The notes under the pieces: model-generated | Told to the model about the DNA's origin: nothing | The model's input: the letters and a program-made list of their open reading frames with translations, nothing else | Databases searched by the model: none | Assembly: GCA_903882965.1 (NCBI GenBank) | Contig: CAIRZD010000445.1 | Coordinates: forward strand, 1-37,740 | Source: an uncultured Bacteroidota bacterium | GTDB lineage: Bacteria > Bacteroidota > Bacteroidia > Chitinophagales > Chitinophagaceae | Direction: 5' to 3' | Length of the DNA: 37,740 bases | In this document: positions 35,351-37,740 of the stretch, in pieces | How the letters are laid out: every line of letters starts with the position of its first letter | Position numbering within the stretch: the first letter of the stretch is position 1 | Position numbers and translations under genes: made by a program

Positions 35351-37230
35351 ACAGTACCATATGGGGTGATCGTATGTAATGTGGTATGCTGGTAAAAATC
35401 ACCGCTGTTAAATGTCTCTGCCGATGAGTTGATCGTAGCACCCAGCCATGCAATCGTGTTATATTTATAATCTACCGGGTAAATATTATAAGAACCATTA
35501 GCTAACCCGCTGAATGCATAAGCCCCTGTAACATCGGTATAAGTATAGGTAAGTATATTGTTAGCAGCGTCTTTCAGATACACAAGCATCCCTACTGCCG
35601 GTACACCACTCGCAGTATTTCTGCCTGCGCCGTAAGATATCAGCCCGCCAATAAAGCCCGGTCCTGATGGCACTGTGCCATAGATCATATTGATGTGTTG
35701 GGTGTCTGTAGCGCTCGCATGTGTTATCGTTGCCGCAGCACTCCATAACGAACTTGATAAGCCATAAGTAGGCACATAGCCACTTGTGCCCGGCACACTG
35801 CTCAGCAGTTTGGCTTTTACCATATAGCTGCCTGCTGTGTCATTATCAAACTCATAATAAGGGGTTGTGCCATCTAAACAGGATAGGGTAGAGTCTTGCG
35901 CGATCAGTGAGCTATCTAAGGGATTAAAATGTATCAGCCACACTTTCAGCGTATCCGTTGGGGTAACCGTCATAGTTATATAACCCGATATGCGGTTGCC
36001 GTTTACGGTTATGGTATCGGTATTGATGCACCCATTTATATCCGTTCCGGTAACCGTATACATGGATGTAGAAAATATCGTTGCCACCGATGTTGCACAC
36101 GATGAGCAGGACAGGCCGGTAGAAGGCCCCCACACATATGTGCCACCTGTACCTGCCCCTGTTCCGTTAAGACTATAAGTACCTCCGCAATTTGAAATAG
36201 CGCTGGCAGTTATGGTTGGAATCGCATTCACTGTTACTACGATCGTACTATAACAGCCTGTTGCCAAAGTATAGGTAATATCTGCTGTGCCTGTCGCTAC
36301 ACCTGTCACTATCCCTGTTACAGAGCCTGCAGCTGCTATTGCCGGAGTGCCACTACTCCATATGCCGCCTGTGGTTGCATCATTTAAAGTAGTTACTCCC
36401 GCGGCACATATACCTGTTGCGCCTGAAATTGCTGCCGGCGCAGGATATACTGTTACCACAGTTGTAGCCATACAGCCGGTAGATAATGTATAAGTAATAT
36501 TTTCTGTTCCACTTGCTATGCCGGCAACAACACCCGTAGCAGGCCCAACAGTAGCAATTGCCGGAGCTGAGGCGGTCCACGTCCCGCCCGCCGTTGCATC
36601 GCTCAATGTCGTAGATGCACCCACACATACACCTGTAGCGCCAAGTATAGACGTTACACTAACAGTTGCAGTCTCTACAAAATCTGTATAACACCCCGTA
36701 GGTAGTGTATAACTGATGGTAGTAGTACCAACTGAAACTCCTTCCAGCCCCCCGCTGATTACAGCTACTGTCCCGGGAGCCATACTACTCCATGCCCCGC
36801 CTGGTGTACCTGTCAGCCCAACCGTTCCACCCACACACACAGTTGATGAACTGGGAGTAGCCGTTGGTATTATATTCACAGTAACTATTACAGCCATTGC
36901 ACATCCCGTAGGCAATGTATAACTGATTTGTGTAGTGCCTGGCGAAACGCCTCCCACAACACCTGTAGTTGGAACAACGGTTCCTACCGCGTTATTGGTG
37001 CTCATCCAGGTTCCCCCGGTTGCCGCATCAGAAAGCACTGTTGTAAAGCCCACACATACCGCATCTACCCCTGCGATCGTTGATGGCAGCGGATTTATCG
37101 TCATCACTTTTGTAGATATACACGTACCCAAAGCATAAGTGATCATTGTAGTGCCGGATACTACACCGCTAACAACTCCTGTAACAGTGCCAATCACTGC
37201 TACTCCATACACCCCCCGCAGTAAAATCAC
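35317..37230 (-). pseudogene. Middle fragment of the frameshifted Ig-repeat gene (paralogue C)
   Basis: Carries the end of repeat 2 and four more Ig-like units (VCVGFTTVLSDAATGGTWMSTN; VCVGGTVGLTGTPGGAW; VCVGASTTLSDATAGGTW; ICAAGVTTLNDATTGGIW), then an Ig/SprB-like unit (SNCGGTYSLNGTGAGTGGTY), the KVWLIHFNP module (LKVWLIHFNPLDSSL, YVPTYGLSSSLW), and a GGLISYGAGRNTASGVPAVG module with FSGLANGSYNIYPVDYKY. The apparent GTG start at 37230 is an artefact; real family residues begin at about VAVIGTVTGVV. This frame is out of phase with both ends. It is probably the core of a disabled adhesin of about 830 residues, unless the two indels are assembly errors. Confidence 0.8.
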
Positions 37231-37570
37231 TTAAAGTAGCAGAGCTGCCATCACATATAGCACTCGGGCCATTAATTACTCCCGGCGAAGCATATACAGT
37301 AACCACCTGCGTCACTGTAGTCCCACCCACTGTATAGCTGATAGTGCTTGTACCGGGCGCTCCACCCGTAACAATGCCACCACCACTCACCGTAGCAATG
37401 GCAGACATGCTGCTCACCCATGTACCACTTGCGGTAGTATCACTTAAAGATGTAGTCAAACCCTGGCAAATTACAGGAGTCCCCAATATCGGGCCCACTA
37501 CTTGCCCGAAAACTTTTGGGCACAAAAAAGAAAAGAATAATGCGATAAAAGTTACATAGAAACGTTTCAT
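37169..37570 (-). pseudogene. 5' fragment of the frameshifted Ig-repeat gene: signal peptide and first repeats
   Basis: Starts with signal peptide MKRFYVTFIALFFSFLCPKVFG-Q and one full BIG2-type repeat (VICQGLTTSLSDTTASGTWVSS), then the first half of a second one up to GGVWSSSD, where the frame goes wrong (WHCYRSC and stop). The other frame resumes at VAVIGTVTG. Both frames are family-like across AGTAGCAGTGAT, so the frameshift is not at the nearby run of six G. A deletion between two near-identical short repeats of that string, about 17 bases, would explain it (inference). This is the 5' part of the gene that spans 35075-37570. Confidence 0.8.
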
Positions 37571-37578
37571 AAGAAATA

Positions 37579-37600
37579 GTTTGATATAAAAATATCAAAC
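37579..37600. repeat. Perfect 9-bp inverted repeat in the leader of the third Ig-repeat gene
   Basis: GTTTGATAT-AAAA-ATATCAAAC lies 9-30 bp upstream of the ATG (37570, minus strand). It could form a leader hairpin or a regulator-binding site. No TAnnTTTG box is visible next to it. Confidence 0.5.
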
Positions 37601-37690
37601 ATTCTTTGCAAAAGCAAAATATTTAATGCAAATTTCCCCCCACATCTATATAGTGCCGGGCTTATTAGCTTTCAGTTAATAATGCAAAAA

Positions 37691-37718
37691 GCCCCGTTCC
37701 TGAGCTGAGGAGCGGGGC
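37691..37718 (-). terminator. Terminator of an upstream minus-strand gene beyond the window
   Basis: GCCCCGTTCCT (37691-37701) pairs with AGGAGCGGGGC (37708-37718) with one G-U wobble. On the minus strand it is followed by TTTTTGC, so it ends transcription of a minus-strand gene lying to the right of the window edge. Confidence 0.75.
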
Positions 37719-37740
37719 ATAATATTTAAAAAATGTAGTA

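Noticed and set aside
37205-37216. The run of six G/C bases at the frameshift of the third adhesin gene as a sequencing homopolymer error
   Set aside because: The first frame stays family-like past that run up to GGVWSSSD, so the indel must lie after it.

Overview
This window looks like chromosomal DNA of a member of the Bacteroidota, possibly the Chitinophagales (the order is inference). The evidence is at least seven secreted proteins with type IX secretion (T9SS) C-terminal sorting domains (FPNP or YPNP start, GxYxxxV end), TAnnTTTG promoter boxes, a PurM of the Bacteroidota-specific type, a DUF4249 lipoprotein, a GreA-like factor and an ABC permease fused to an M1 aminopeptidase. I saw no rRNA, tRNA, CRISPR array, transposase or phage gene.

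Layout. 1-3549 (+) is the 3' part of a very large adhesin-like gene made of about 72-75-residue Ig-like (BIG2-type) repeats. It is interrupted by three in-frame stops just before its T9SS tail and is followed by a strong terminator. 3669-9211 is housekeeping: an RlmK-type rRNA methyltransferase, an OprB-like porin divergent from a DtxR/MntR-type metal regulator with a palindromic operator candidate between them, and recQ. 9603-11324 holds a small secreted protein and purM, which probably starts at TTG. 11411-16028 is a tandem array of three secreted proteins, each with seven about 48-residue W-x-x-V-G repeats (probably a seven-bladed beta-propeller) and a nearly identical sorting-domain cassette. 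16029-16690 is non-coding and rich in dispersed repeats, including a MITE-like element. 16691-18497 is a tandem pair of outer-membrane barrel proteins.

18556-23788 holds a conserved hypothetical gene convergent with a two-gene operon (ABC ATPase, then permease/M1 peptidase fusion). 24024-25037 encodes a protein of unknown family in which I see a probable trypsin-like catalytic triad. 25127-30743 carries a barrel protein, a GreA/GreB-like protein, a GNAT acetyltransferase, a trxB plus PqqB-like metallo-hydrolase operon, a DUF4249 lipoprotein and an L,D-transpeptidase. 30853-37570 (-) is a second adhesin cluster: three paralogues with Ig-like repeats, a shared KVWLI-type module and T9SS tails. 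The third is broken by two compensating frameshifts.

The strongest theme is a modular, recombining set of cell-surface proteins. Sorting-domain cassettes stay nearly identical between neighbours while the exposed repeats diverge, one propeller gene has picked up an Ig repeat of the other family, and the two longest adhesin genes are broken at conserved positions. The standalone trypsin-like protein, the DtxR/porin operator and the stem-loop repeat families are the other points worth following.
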